Position numbers and translations under genes: made by a program
Part shown: in pieces, positions 33,449 to 44,705 of the stretch
Layout of the letters: each line of letters starts with the position of its first letter
Numbering within the stretch: position 1 is the stretch's first letter
The notes under the pieces: model-generated
The model's input: the letters and a program-made list of their open reading frames with translations, nothing else
Told to the model about the DNA's origin: nothing
The model's database searches: none
Assembly (NCBI GenBank): GCA_029204225.1
Contig: CM055110.1
Coordinates: forward strand, 46,825,003-46,889,002
DNA length: 64,000 nucleotides
Origin: Diphasiastrum complanatum
Taxonomy: Eukaryota > Streptophyta > Lycopodiopsida > Lycopodiales > Lycopodiaceae
Direction of reading: 5' to 3'

Positions 33449-33637
33449 ATTTTTTTATTTTTTTTGATACAGAGTTACGCCACTAGTGGGTTATACACAA
33501 TATATGCAGCTTGGCCATGCCATCTGGGCAATACCAAGAGCGGAGCAAGCTCCTTACAATGTCACTATGCAGCAGCTGGGATTCGAGCCTGCGCCATGCT
33601 GGTCACAGTCAACCACTCTACCCAAGCACCGCGCTGC
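33449..33637 (-). mobile_element. tRNA-derived SINE
   Basis: On the minus strand the element starts about GCAGCGCGGTGCTTGGGTAG. Pol III boxes follow: A-box-like TGGGTAGAGTGG (33613-33624) and B-box GGCTCGAATCC (33579-33589). A tRNA-unrelated body of about 110 bp comes next, then a 3' tail TATCAAAAAAAATAAAAAAA. A tRNA-like head, body and A-rich tail are the SINE layout. A clear target-site duplication was not found. The head is too diverged past the B box to be a functional tRNA. Confidence 0.78.
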
Positions 33638-33725
33638 GATGGACAAACAACTTTCAAATTCATTTAAAATAAAACAGTAAGATATGTCATTAGCAATATC
33701 AAATGATTAACATAATATTGGGGAG

Positions 33726-33756
<31 letters not shown>

Positions 33757-33950
33757 CTTCAACATGTATGCCAATATAAACAAAGTTAAATATATTAAGA
33801 GACATTCAGTATGAGGCTTGCACTTAAAAAAAAATCTACTAAAATGCCCATGACTAGTTATCTTCTTCATGTTTTTTGTTCTTATTATCAAGTAGACCAT
33901 ATCCAATGTGTTATGGCCATATTTAGCTAAGGACATGAAATAGTCCTAAT

Positions 33951-34387
33951 ATGGTAAACCGGCCCTTCGGTATTCGAGATTATTTGGTTACGTCTCAATT
34001 TAATTCCATGTCAGGGCCAATTTTGTAACCAATAAGCTTGAGACGACCCAGACGCACATGTGGAGCGGTGAATGGCTTGAAACAGCCTTGTGCATGAGGA
34101 TTGCATGGGAAAATGTGGCCTATGTTTGGATGGACTGCATGAGAGGTTGCATGGGTGCATTTACAGAATTCCTACCCCTATGTATACGGGTAGGGACATG
34201 CCTTCCTCCATTCTAATTAGCTTTTGGATCTAGGTTGCCAGTTTCTCTCCTCTCCTCAGGTAGTCACTTTTGGATCAAGGGTGAGGTGTTTAGATACATC
34301 TCAATTGGATGGGTGGATTGGCTCCCACTAGTCTCTATGTGTGTTGATTTTGTCCTCATCTTAGTAGTTTTCCCAGTGGTCTTTACA
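33951..34387 (+). mobile_element. 5' LTR-like sequence of a copia-type element
   Basis: It ends in GGTCTTTACA directly before a tRNA-Met primer site. A palindromic TATA-like CCCTATGTATACGGGTAGGG lies near 34176. The left end is uncertain. Confidence 0.5.
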
Positions 34388-34388
34388 T

Positions 34389-34400
34389 TGGTATCAAAGG
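34389..34400 (+). other. primer-binding site, initiator tRNA-Met type
   Basis: TGGTATCAAAGG differs from TGGTATCAGAGC in a few positions and lies one base past the LTR-like end. Confidence 0.6.
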
Positions 34401-34529
34401 CCGACTAAGATGTTGTCTTGGATGGGATTGAACGAAAGCTGTACATGAGATTGGAAGTTGGAAGCGCTTGGATTGACATCTCAGATTGGAGTGCTGATTT
34501 TTTCAAGGGAAGTTCGAATAGGAATTCCA

Positions 34530-34715
34530 TAATTCCTGGTTGAAGCATGCTTTTCAAAATTGTTGGTAGAGTGCTTTTCTACACATGTTCTATGTCCCTT
34601 CGGGTTCACTCGAGGACCAAATGCTCTCACAAGGATGCTCCAGAAGATTGAGCACACAGCCTATTTCAAATACATCGATCCCTCAGTGGACAAATGGAAG
34701 AATAAAGACGGGTAC
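34530..34715 (+). pseudogene. short coding-like fragment between two retroelement ends
   Basis: A plus-strand frame with CPFGFTRGPNALTRMLQKIE, then YFKYIDPSVDKWKNKDG, looks protein-like and stops where the next LTR begins (about 34716). It lies about 140 bases after the tRNA-Met primer site. It may be the start of that element's internal region. I cannot place the family. Confidence 0.3.
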
Positions 34716-35547
34716 TGTTGTTGGGGGTATTCCCAACAAAGTGTAAATAAATATAATTGTCCAATAAAATGTGTTGTGAGGGCATGGCATCCTGCGCGTA
34801 TAAGCCCATGGCCCAGTGAGCACGCAAGCCAAAGTGTAAATAAAATAAAATAGACTTGGGCCTTTGTAATTAAAATAAAACTTGAGGCCCAAAGTCAATT
34901 TTAAACTTAGAGTTTATTGTTTAGAGTTGGGTCCAATTTTGGACTCACATGAATCTTGTGATTTCCAATGTACTTTTTGTGGACCCTTGGATCAAGTTGG
35001 GTCCAAGATGAATGGATAGGATCAATGTGAATATTAGCCAATAGGATTGAGGGGCAAGGGCCTTCCCCATTTTATAAAAAAGACACCATTTGTACACTAT
35101 TTGCATGCTTAATAGAGAGGAGGAGAATCTACTATTTTGAGAGCTCAAGCATCCTCATTTGCTAATCAATCTTGCTTATGCTATTGTTGTGTTTGCTTGT
35201 TATTTCCATTTCTTCCATGCTTTTTGTTTGTGATTAGTTAAGGTTTCTCCATAAGCAATGACATTGAGCATTTGAGCTAACCTCCATCTCATCTCTCTCT
35301 CTTTCTCTCTTCTCTTCTCTTCTCTCTTCCTCTTCTTGTCTATCCTTTCCCTTCACCCAAAAGCATGATGAATGTTAGTGTAGAGGAGTAGAGTTAAAGG
35401 AGGGTAGTGTTAGTGGTGAATAGAATTAAGGGAGAAAGTAGAGAACTAACTAAAAATAGTATCTATGCATAGTTAGGTACCTATCCAGTTGTCTAACCCT
35501 TGTTGACAGGCGGGAGGGCTATACTACGCGAGATCTTCAACCCTACA
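34716..35547 (+). mobile_element. 5' LTR of a Ty3/gypsy (Tat/Athila-like) element
   Basis: It starts TGTTGTTGGGGG (or three bases later at TGTTGGGGG) and ends CCCTACA. A tRNA-Asp primer site follows one base later. Length is about 830 bp. Low-complexity CTCTCTCTTTCTCTC occurs near 35290-35340. Confidence 0.75.
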
Positions 35548-35548
35548 G

Positions 35549-35567
35549 TGGCGTCGTTGCCGAGGAT
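35549..35567 (+). other. primer-binding site, tRNA-Asp type
   Basis: TGGCGTCGTTGCCGAGGAT differs at two bases from TGGCGCCGTTGCCGGGGAT, the complement of the plant tRNA-Asp 3' end used by Tat/Athila-type gypsy elements. Confidence 0.82.
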
Positions 35568-35844
35568 AGGTTTCCACTAACTAGTTTAGCTACATTTTAG
35601 CTATTTTCTTGCTTTTTAGAGTAGTTTTAGGTAGATTTTTGGGTGTTTAGAGTTAGTTTTCTGTATTTTTTTTTGTGTTTGGACTGTTCACAGCTAGCGG
35701 AGGAGGTGTGAGAGGGTAGAGGAGGCCCTGAACAGCCTCTAAGGGCTTGAAACCCAAACCAACCAGCCAAAAAACCCAAAAAACACATCAAACTGCATTT
35801 TTGGAGAGATAAAAAGCCTAAAATCTCAATTCAAATCTTCATAA

Positions 35845-36240
35845 TAACTCTCGTAGAGCCCTCTGAAGTTCCATCTCAGTGAGACCAGGACACAAAGAAG
35901 CTTGCGAGAGTTAGTTTGATGTCTAAGTGCCTGTGCAAGAGTTACCAGTGAAAAAAAGATGGGAAAGTACCAGTGAACCCTCACAGACAGCAAAATTTTC
36001 AATTCCAGTGGTCAAGAACTCTCGTAGAGGATTCTGAAGTTCCATCTCAGTGAAATTAGGACACAGAAGGGCTTGCGAGAGTTAGTTTGATTTCAGTGAG
36101 GAGAAAATTGGATTTAAGTGCAAAAAAATCACTAAAAAGTGAAGATCTACAAATCCTTCCAGTAAGAACTCTCGCAGACCCTCTCAATCAATTTAAAATG
36201 ATAATTTCCATCAGTGATGAAGCCTGCGAGAGTTAGTTTT
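35845..36240. repeat. three diverged repeats in the gypsy leader
   Basis: AACTCTCGTAGAG..CTCTGAAGTTCCATCTCAG..(A)GGACACA..GCTTGCGAGAGTTAG units begin near 35848, 36009 and 36167, at about 160-bp spacing. They lie between the primer site and gag. Each unit ends in a complement of its own start (CTCTCG..CGAGAG), so each can fold. Confidence 0.75.
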
Positions 36241-36358
36241 GAGATTTGGTCAAGCCTAAAATTCATTTCAGCCGATCAGATCGACCAGATCCTTGAGATC
36301 CAGACTGCATCCTACTGTATAAGCAAGATCCAATCACTTTGCAACTCATGACCATCGG

Positions 36359-38300
36359 ATGAATCTGAGATCGGGACGATCAATAGCACGAAGGATAGCA
36401 AATCAAGCACCACACCTTTACAGATTAGCAGCTATGCAACAAGAGGCAGAACTAGAACTAGCACCAATGGATCCAATGGGCCAACCCGTACTTGTCGCTC
36501 CCTTGCAAGCAGTTCGGAGAGCACCACGGATGGAAATACCAAAATACTATGGATCATCAGATCCCATCCGATTCCTCCAGATCTACGAGCAAGCTTGTGA
36601 AATCTACGGTGAACGGACACCTGCGGAGAAGCTGATGTTGTTTCCCATGTCTTTATTGGCAGTGGCTCAGGATTGGTTTTTCATCCTGTCAGAGGAAGAA
36701 AAATCTACCTGGGAAGCGGTTAAAACGGCTCTCATTACGCGCTTTAAACCACGAAAGTTCCTAGAAGACCCGTTCCTCCTGCTGAGCAAAGTCAAGATGG
36801 GAAAATGAGAAAGGGTCAGGGACTATATTGAGCGGGTCAAACACTTACGATCCAAGTGCAGTGCAGCCCTAACTCCCGATCACATGGTGATCATGTGGTT
36901 CCTAGCCAGACTACCACGAAGCATCAGAAGATAATTGAAACGACAGGAGCAGTACGCTACTCTGCAAGAAGCTATGGAAGATGCCATCAAGGAAGAGGAT
37001 GAGGGATCTGACGACGAATATCCATCCACCCACACCTCTACTCCCTCGATCGCATCATCATCATCAAATGCATATGCTCTATCCACAGAACTGTTGTTGG
37101 AGCAAATGACAAAATTACACAAACAGCAGATGGAGCAACTTACGACGTAGTTTGACCAGAAACTGAAAGTCTTACAGGGAGTTGTAGCACTAACGCCACA
37201 TCAACCGAAACCGAACCAACTACAGTATCCAAGACAGGAGAATATATGGTGTTCAGTGTGCATGCAAAACCATACAACGAACGAGTGTCCAGTCCTAAAG
37301 CAAAGTATGAGACTGACACATAGATTCTGCCATCTGTGCAATGCAACGTTGATGATATGGCATTTTGCCCGTTTAACCTCCGAATTGTTCAATAGAAGAG
37401 AAGTCCTTATCAGAATTCTTATCCTTACCATCAAGGGGCACCCAACGCGGCACCAAGATATGGCGCACCGAATCAACAACAGCGTAAGGCCTTACCTGCA
37501 CCACCAGGGCCAACCAATCAACAAGTGGCCCATGTAAACCTGACAACAACGGAACCAGAGATGCAAATGCCACCTCAATTTGAGCAACAACAATGGTACG
37601 GACCAGATGAACCATTTATAGATCCTGCCATAAATGAATATATTGCGGCCTATGCAGCTCAAACTCAGCGTCAAGTCGGAAGAAATTACGGCTGCTACTG
37701 ATGCGGCGAAGGACACAGAATTGTGGAATGTCCCTACAAGGGACAATATACATCCTTCTGCCGAGAATGCAGTTATGGGCACTGTTACAAGAATTGTCCA
37801 TTTAAATCTGGAACCAGTGCACCTCTTAACTTCATTGCAATACAACAACCAGTAGTTCCAGCAAGGATGCCATCAGAAGGACGACAATTCCACGCTCCTG
37901 TGTTAGCTGTTACGCGAGCATAGAAGAGGAAGGAAGTGGCTCCCTCACCACCACCATCGGTCACTGATGACCAACCCTCAACTTCCGCGCCATATCCAAA
38001 TGTGAGGGAAGAAAGAAGGTAGTACCAGAAAATAAGACACTGGGTACAGAAAACACAAGTGGAGGAAAAAGAGCAAGAAAGAGACAATCCCACAGAACCT
38101 CCAGTTGGCGTCGAATGGATACTGCAAGCGGGCTCACCACTGCGCACTGATCAGAATGATCGGTTGCACCAACATGAACCACCTTTTCACGTCTTCAGAA
38201 ATAACACTCGAGATGTGTGTGGTTTCAAACAATGGCTTCATTTGTTGTTCGTCAGAAGTAGAAGAGCTTGGACCTTTAATGAAAATAATCAACTGAGGAA
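36359..38300 (+). pseudogene. gypsy-type gag relic, truncated by a copia element
   Basis: ATG at 36359 (MNLRSGRSIARR). The capsid-like domain has PKYYGSSDPIRFLQIYEQAC, then QDWFFIL and ITRFKPRKF. The acidic segment EDAIKEEDEGSDDEY lies at about 36978. The first zinc knuckle CSVCMQNHTTNECP is near 37250, and two more cysteine clusters, CGEGHRIVECP and CRECSYGHCYKNCP, lie at 37700-37800. The tail runs to about 38300. In-frame stops (36806, 36931, 37148 and others) and later frameshifts inactivate it. No protease or RT follows, because the minus-strand copia begins at about 38305. It is homologous to the two gag copies at 0.8-4.2 kb, which lack LTRs. Confidence 0.8.
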
Positions 38301-38304
38301 CTAG

Positions 38305-40554
38305 AAAGTTCATGCATCAGGAGAATCTGATAGCTTCGCTACATGGGGACTGCCCTTTCCTTTGAGGTCTTGAAACTGATCTTCGATGAAGATGACATCT
38401 CGGCTAGTGAATATCTTGGACTTGATGGGATCAAACAACTTGTAGGCTTGATCTGAAGTAGTGTAGCTGATGAAAACACATTTGATACTCAAGAAGTCGA
38501 GCTTCTTCCTTTTTCTTGAGATCACGAGGAATTTGTGCAAAGGCAATACATTCAAAAACTTGTAAGTTTGATAATGAAGGTTTGGTACCTATCCAAACTT
38601 CGAATGGTGTTTTGTTTGAGAGACCTTTAGTAGGACATCTGTTCTGAATATAGGTTGCTATTGAAACAGCTTCAGCCCAGAAGGACTTCAGAAGTATCAC
38701 ATGTGATAACATGCACTTTGCCGATTCAACTAAGGTCCTATTTTCTCTCAACAAGACCATTTGACTGAGGTGAATGAGAGGTGATGTATTGTTGCTCAAT
38801 GCCGTTGTTAAGGCAATACTCCTTGAATTCGGTGGAGAGATATTCTTCCCCGTTACTTGACCTCAGTGCTTTGATTCATTTGCCAGTTTGATTCTCATCA
38901 TGCTCTTTAAATTGTCTGAATTTGATGAAAGCCTCTTATTTTTGTTTAATGAAATAAACAGCTGTTCTTCTGGAGAACTTGTCAATGAAAGTGATGAAAT
39001 ACTTTGTATCTAATAATGAAGGAGTTTGCATAGATCTCCATATATATGTATGAACAACATCTAATAGATCTTTTGCTGCATGCCTATGATTTGATCTAAA
39101 AGAAATTCTAGCATGCTTTCCAAAGTTACAGCTATGACAGACAGGGAGATCGACCTTACCAGAAGGATAGTCGAGATCAAGAGCCATGGATTGTCTGGAC
39201 ATGTTCAAAACAGATGCATAAGTCAAGTGTCCTAAGCGATGATGCCATAGTAATATTCTATTGACTAGAACAGAGGTTTTCAAGGCTTGACTAGACTCAG
39301 AATAGCAATTTGCCAATCTACATAAGTAACCCTGCCTCTTGCTGAGTGCAAGGATCTTATTACTCCTATCAATAATTTTGCATTGATCAGATTCAGATTC
39401 TACCTCATGACCTAAATCTGTAATTCTATTTACTGATAACAGATTTGTAGATAGTTTAGAAATATATAAGACCTTTGATAGTAATCTAAATTGATCATGT
39501 TGAAATTGCAATCTTATAGTACCTTCACCTTCAATAATGTGAGTACTGTTGTCACCAAGATGAACAAATTTCTTTGTGCTGCAAGGCGTGTAGGAGTTGA
39601 AGATCTCACGTTGATTGGTCATGTGTTGAGTTGCTCCAAAATCAAGAAACCATGAATCATCCAAAATTGCGCTTTGATCTTTGACAATGAATGCACCTTC
39701 GTCCATTTTGATCTGGGGAGATGAAGAAACTGTGTTTGCTTGTTGATCAGGTTGCTTGGCTGCGTTCTTCGCTTGGAGAATTCAACAATCCTTGCTTTCA
39801 TGGTTATTGCGCTTGCAATACCTGCAAAACATCTTCTTCTTCGATTGTGGATCTGATGATTGTGCTTGACTTTGAGTCTGTTTCTGTTTCGTTGCAGCCT
39901 TCTTGGAGCTTTTCTGCTTCTGTCGCTTAGAGCCTTTGTTGACATATAGAGCTTGAGAGGAGGAAGTAGACGAAGTGTCTTGACTTCTTCTATTATCTTC
40001 TTGCAGCAACATAGTGTAACTCTAGTAAGAGTAAAATATGAATGTGTCGATATGATCATCACCCAGTTCTCATATGTAGAGGGCAAGCTTGAAAGCAATG
40101 TCATAATTGTGTCTTGATTGTCTATGATTGATGTCTATGACTGATCCGATAGTGGCCATCTGTTGCAAGAGAATCTTAAACTGGTTAATGTGACTCTGAA
40201 GAGAATCACCAGTAAACATCTTGAATGTGAAGAATTTCCTTCGTAGATGTAACTTAGTAGTTACATCCCTCACATCATATAGTGATTTCAAGATGTCCCA
40301 AATGTCTCTTGACGTTTTGGCTTCAGCTATGTGTCCAATCTGTGTATATGATATATTGAGGATAATAAGTGCAAAAGCTTAAGCGTCCTTCGATTTCCAC
40401 TTTGAGTCGTCGTCTTCAGGTTCTACTTCTATACGTGTAACAACATCCCATTATTCGTTGGCGATTAGCAAGGTCTTCGTCTTAAATTTCCACAAATGAT
40501 AATTGGATCCATTCAGCTTGTCTGCAATAAGACCAACTTTACTTTGAGAATCCA
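38305..40554 (-). pseudogene. copia gag-protease-integrase relic (minus strand)
   Basis: Read leftwards from ATG 40554 (MDSQSKVGLIADKLNGSNYH, then LWKFKTKTLL), gag continues to about 39990. Next are the zinc knuckle CRYCKRNNHESKDC (about 39800) and the protease SWFLDFGATQHM (about 39650; the usual DSG/DTG active site reads DFG). The HHCC region has LLWHHRLGHLTYASVLNM and CHSCNFGKHARI, and the core start is FITFIDKFSRRTAVYFI (38960). The integrase end follows (YIQNRCPTKGLSNKTPFEVW). The reading stops at SRDVIFIEDQF near 38370. RT and RNase H are absent. Stops in gag and frameshifts within the integrase show it is dead. Confidence 0.88.
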
Positions 40555-40749
40555 TCTGGAACTTAGTCTGTCAATTGTATCGATGATGCTAAGATGCAGT
40601 AATGCCAACAAAAGGAAATCAATTCTCTGATATTGAAAGATTGAAAAGAACTAAAGAGTATGATTATCAATTTGATATCACAAAAGATATCAAGTATTAG
40701 AGCTTTCGCTCTAATATCGAAATAATATTAGGCCCTGATAGAGATCACA

Positions 40750-40761
40750 GCTCTGATACCA
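40750..40761 (-). other. primer-binding site of the minus-strand copia
   Basis: CTCTGATACCA on the plus strand is TGGTATCAGAG on the minus strand, a perfect initiator tRNA-Met site. It lies about 200 bp before the gag start. Confidence 0.9.
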
Positions 40762-40762
40762 T

Positions 40763-41470
40763 GTCGGAAAGAGGTTTGCAGAAGTTAGGTCAAACTCGAA
40801 AAGAAATGAACTTGAAAAGAAACAAATGAAAATAATTCGAGTAACTAGAAAGAGAACTTTTTGGGCGTGGCCGAATAAACTATTTTGCTCTTTCTCTATG
40901 CATGAATATGCCTATCAATCTCAAAAAAAACAATAGTGATAGAAATCACGTTTGATCTTATAGTAACTAAGATTGAAATCATCAGTACTACAGTGATTAC
41001 GTAGCCAAACAATAATGCATTGAATTATCAGACAAACAATTTGTTGCGAATCGCTAGACAAATAATTAGTCGCGAAAAACTACAGAAAACGCATACATTC
41101 TGAGATGAAGCTGAACGCAATTAAAAATGGTATGGATTCAGTATGAAAATGAAACAAAACAATGAGTACAATCAGTTGCGGATCGAAGCCACGTACTCTA
41201 TGCTATCTCTGAGCGGCTAAAATGAAAGTCTGAATTAAGTGCAATGCTGATAAGTAGTAGCGCAATAGAAATCTTTAAAACAACTCTAAGAAGTGAGCTA
41301 GAATGCTCAGGAGTGTTCAAGCTCACAAGCTTGAGAGAGAGAGAGAGAGCTAACTATTCAAATGCTTTTTCATAACTTGAAAACTGTATGAATATGAACA
41401 ACTATATATACTAAGCAATTAGGTCGTCAATCGCGATTGCCAGTTGGTTGGTGTCCATTGACATCCATCC
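40763..41470 (-). mobile_element. 5' LTR of the minus-strand copia
   Basis: On the minus strand the LTR ends in TTTCCGACA just before the primer site. A TATATATAG box lies at 41402-41411 and a short (GA)n at 41332-41351 just inside, the same TATA-then-CT order as the 21.4-kb element. The far end is approximate. Confidence 0.65.
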
Positions 41471-42385
41471 AGTTCCTTCTCAGTGTTGGCTGATAAGCGG
41501 CGGAAATTGGCCGTAAACAGTCTGTCTGCATAAATGAATTGAAATTGTCACTCTACAGAAATGAACTAAAATTGCCACATGCAAAAAAGGTGAGAGTGTC
41601 GAGATTTTGTGAAAAAGGTGACAGTGCCATTGAATCCCATTTAGGGTAGCCCCACACTTTGCCAGAGTCATTTCCTTAACATTTGAGACACTTTGGAAAA
41701 AGCGAAAAAAAGGACTCTACATATTTACTCGTAATTCTGACAGGCGACAATGTCGCTAAAATGCAAAAAATGCGACACTGGTTTCTTACTTGTAAATCTT
41801 TAAAAGTGACACTGTTGTCAAATTCTGTGTATTTTTGCAGATTGTGTAAAAACACTTGTAAATCTGTAGACTGTGTGAGAACACGGAAAAATCCGCAGAA
41901 CTAAATAAATAATGGATGAAGATTAAAATCGATTAGTTGATTAGTAAGAAGGAGAATAATCCAACAGAAAAGACTTAGCTCTAAGTGAGTCCCTCTCATT
42001 GATGGAATATTGAAGAACACCCCTCACCTTTCTGATAGTTGTGGATTTTACAACTTCACTACAACATGCAATAGGTTTATGACGTTGGTTGGAACAAAGT
42101 GGACAATGACTGAAGGTTGCAATACTACATGCAAGCTCCTCACTTTGCTCCTTAGAGAAGGTGAGTGTTGCAAAAAGGGCACTGAAAACTGATCTGATCT
42201 TTGCCCAAATCAAGCATGCAATGGAGTGTTGGACTTGGTTTGAAATCCACTGATCTTGTTGACAAAATGTGCCTTCATGTAACAACAAAGCCTTTGCTAT
42301 CTACTTGTTGGAAAATGAAGAGGGAGTGCTAAACAAAAATGCCTATGTGCTCTCCAAAATCAGACAGTAGAAAACGCTGATAGAA
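41471..42385. other. no gene recognised
   Basis: Short frames on both strands have no family resemblance. The word GACAATGTCG and related GTGACACTG-type words recur near 41540-41860 without forming a clean repeat. Confidence 0.35.
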
Positions 42386-42389
42386 AGAT

Positions 42390-43256
42390 AGAAATGGTCC
42401 CCAAATTCAAAGCAAATTGGCCAAGGATCGAACAGTCGAAATTCGATCCAAGGTCGAAAATTCAAAATCCGATCAAAGGATCAGAAATTCAAAATCCGAC
42501 CCAAGGATCACAACAAAAAATCGATACTTACTCGGACATTGAGTCAGAACCTCAATGGATCGAACAGTACCAAAGGGTCAAAATTTAATCCAGAAGATCA
42601 AATTGACCCAAATAGCCTCCATCCCAATTCATGGATGATCCGGCCTGCTATTTTGTACAGGAACCAAACATAGTTCATGAGGCAATGTCAACACCTGATG
42701 TTGAGCAGTGGAAAGCAGCCATGGATGTATAAATCTATTCTTTGATTGAGAATCAAACACGGACTGTAACTGAGCTGCCAAAAGATCAAAATCCGATTCC
42801 ATGCAAGTGGTTGTTCAAGGTGAAGTATGATGCTGAAGGGAAAATAAATCGATACAAGGCCAGATTGGTCGCCAAAGGCTTCTCCCAGATTCTAGATTTG
42901 GATTATTCAGAAACCTTCAGTCCTGTGGTAAAGCATGCTTCAATTTGTTTACTTCTTTCCTATGCAGCTGCAGCCGACCTTAAAGTTCACCAAATGGACG
43001 TCCAAACTGCATTCCTCAATGGCACCATTGAAGAGGAGATCTACATGTCCCAGCCACAAGGATGTTACAGGGTAAGGAGCACCTAAATAAGGTATCACTA
43101 TCTCAGAGAAAAAGTACAAAGCAATGAAATTTGTTTAGTTTACTGTAGGACAAAATTACAGGCAGTAGATTACTTCACCAAGGCATTGACAAAGGAACAT
43201 CATCTCAGATTTAACAACTTGCTTGATTTGAGGATCAAATTTTTTCAAGATCCACA
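42390..43256 (+). pseudogene. copia RT fragment with internal deletion
   Basis: The IN/RT linker has a twofold internal repeat (AATTCAAAATCCGA near 42461 and 42488). RT starts near 42690 (VEQWKAAMDV). CKWLFKVKYDAEGKINRYKA, LVAKGFSQILDLDYSETFSP and HQMDVQTAFLNGTIEEEIYM (about 42990) follow. The reading then jumps near 43075 to the RNase H tail (AVDYFTKALTKEHHLRFNNL, then FFQDPH). The YVDD and RNase H catalytic segments are missing, so the deletion removed most of the polymerase. A linker stop and the deletion make it inactive. Confidence 0.85.
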
Positions 43257-43267
43257 TTAAGGGGGAG
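43257..43267 (+). other. polypurine tract
   Basis: TTAAGGGGGAG lies right after the RNase H tail stop and right before TGTTGG, the LTR start. Confidence 0.75.
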
Positions 43268-43850
43268 TGTTGGATTTCAATGCTCTGGCTCAAATCATTT
43301 GGTAATGAGCATCTTGAAAAATCTATATATACTTATTCTTGATAAAAACACAAAAAATATGAAGGCTCGAATTTCTAGCAAATGATCAAAAAAATCATAT
43401 CAAATTTTGTCAACCCAAGCCTATTTTTCGATCCAATGTCATTCTTGTCAAAGAGAGATTTTTCGACCCTAGGTCGGGTCGGATCGATTCTAATTTTTTC
43501 AGACACCTTCGACCCTAGATCGGGTCTAATTTTTCCGAGCGCCTTCAAACCTGTTCGGTTCGGATCAGCAGTTTTTGAGGTAGATTGTGATTTTCACTCT
43601 CCATGTGGTCTAGGTGCTAACACAAAATTTTGGTAAGATCATTCACACTTCTTTGGTGGTTCCCCACTTGTGTGAACATTCTGGACTTTTCATGGTACAG
43701 ATGGGCGCTATTGGCTGCAGATTTTGAAATGGTTTTCAAGCCATAAAATTACATTCTATAGAGCAATCTGCAACAAGCATTTATTGCTGTCTGTCCAGCG
43801 TATTTCAGCCACAATCAGTGTGTCAGATTCATCTCCAATTGGGCGCACTT
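43268..43850 (+). mobile_element. 3' LTR of the deleted copia fragment
   Basis: It starts TGTTGGATTTCAATGC after the polypurine tract. CGACCCTAGGTCGGGTCGG and a diverged copy of it occur at 43461 and 43511. The right end is uncertain and is set before the next coding fragment. Confidence 0.6.
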
Positions 43851-43859
43851 TTTTCAGCT

Positions 43860-44440
43860 AGATTGTGATCAAAAAATTGGTCTTCCATGAATATGACATC
43901 TCTACTTGTGAATGTCTTTTGAGTGATCAGGTTGTAGAGCTTGTATGCCTTGTGATCTAGGGAGTAGCCAATGAAAATAGATTTTATGCTCTTGTCATCC
44001 AGTTTCTTTCTTAGATCTTTAGGGATCTAAGCATAGGCAATGCATCCAAACACTCGAATATGTTTGAGTGATGGCTTTGATCTAGTCCACACCTCATAGG
44101 GTGTCTTGTCATTCAGGGCCTTGGTGATGGATCGATTTTGCAGGTAGGCAGCTGTAGTGACAGCTTATGCCCAATATCTCTTTGGAAGAGAAGCATGGGC
44201 CATCATGCTTTTGGCACTCTTAATAAGTGTCTGATTCTTCCTCTGTGCTATTCCATTGGACTGAGGAGAGTAGCTACTGGTGAATTGTTGATGTATTCCA
44301 CAAGCCTTGCAAAATTCTGGATGATTAATCAATGTAGGTGATAGTTGGTCTCCGCAGACACTTTCATTTCTTTTGCATTGTGGGACAACATTGTGTCGCT
44401 AGTTTTGTTGAGATTGAGTTCAAAAATGTGTTTCCTTTGA
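43860..44440 (-). pseudogene. copia integrase C-terminal fragment (minus strand)
   Basis: Read leftwards: CGIHQQFTSSYSPQSNGIAQ (core end, with Q in place of the usual E in NGxAE), then RKNQTLIKSAKSMM, YLQNRSITKALNDKTPYEVW and FGCIAYA. KDLRKKLDDKSIKSIFIGYS and SRDVIFMEDQFFDHNLA follow, ending at about 43860. Two stops lie in the frame. It ends at the same linker position as the minus-strand copia at 38370. Confidence 0.82.
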
Positions 44441-44650
44441 TTCTTTGAAATTGGAAGGCTTTTCCAATGTTTATCAAAATGCATGACAAAGCCCTTGTGC
44501 TATTTAAAATTCATATAAATATTGTGATTACAAATGTGAGAGAACCCAAGGAGCCATTTTGGTTGGAAGTTGGGGGATATGTGCCTCTATGGGGATGCAC
44601 GTCCTGCGTGTCCGTCCGGCAACCGTCAAAATTCAAGGTTCAAGGGGCAC

Positions 44651-44651
<1 letters not shown>

Positions 44652-44703
<52 letters not shown>
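44652..44703. repeat. (CT)n microsatellite
   Basis: About 52 bases of uninterrupted CT, followed by CCGGTAGCAGCGCAGAAGG. It lies about 550 bp upstream of the 950-aa ORF. Confidence 0.97.

Positions 44704-44705
<2 letters not shown>

Noticed and set aside
33576-33637. A functional tRNA gene on the minus strand
   Set aside because: A and B boxes are present, but the sequence does not fold into a full cloverleaf as far as I can see and it continues into a SINE body with an A-rich tail.
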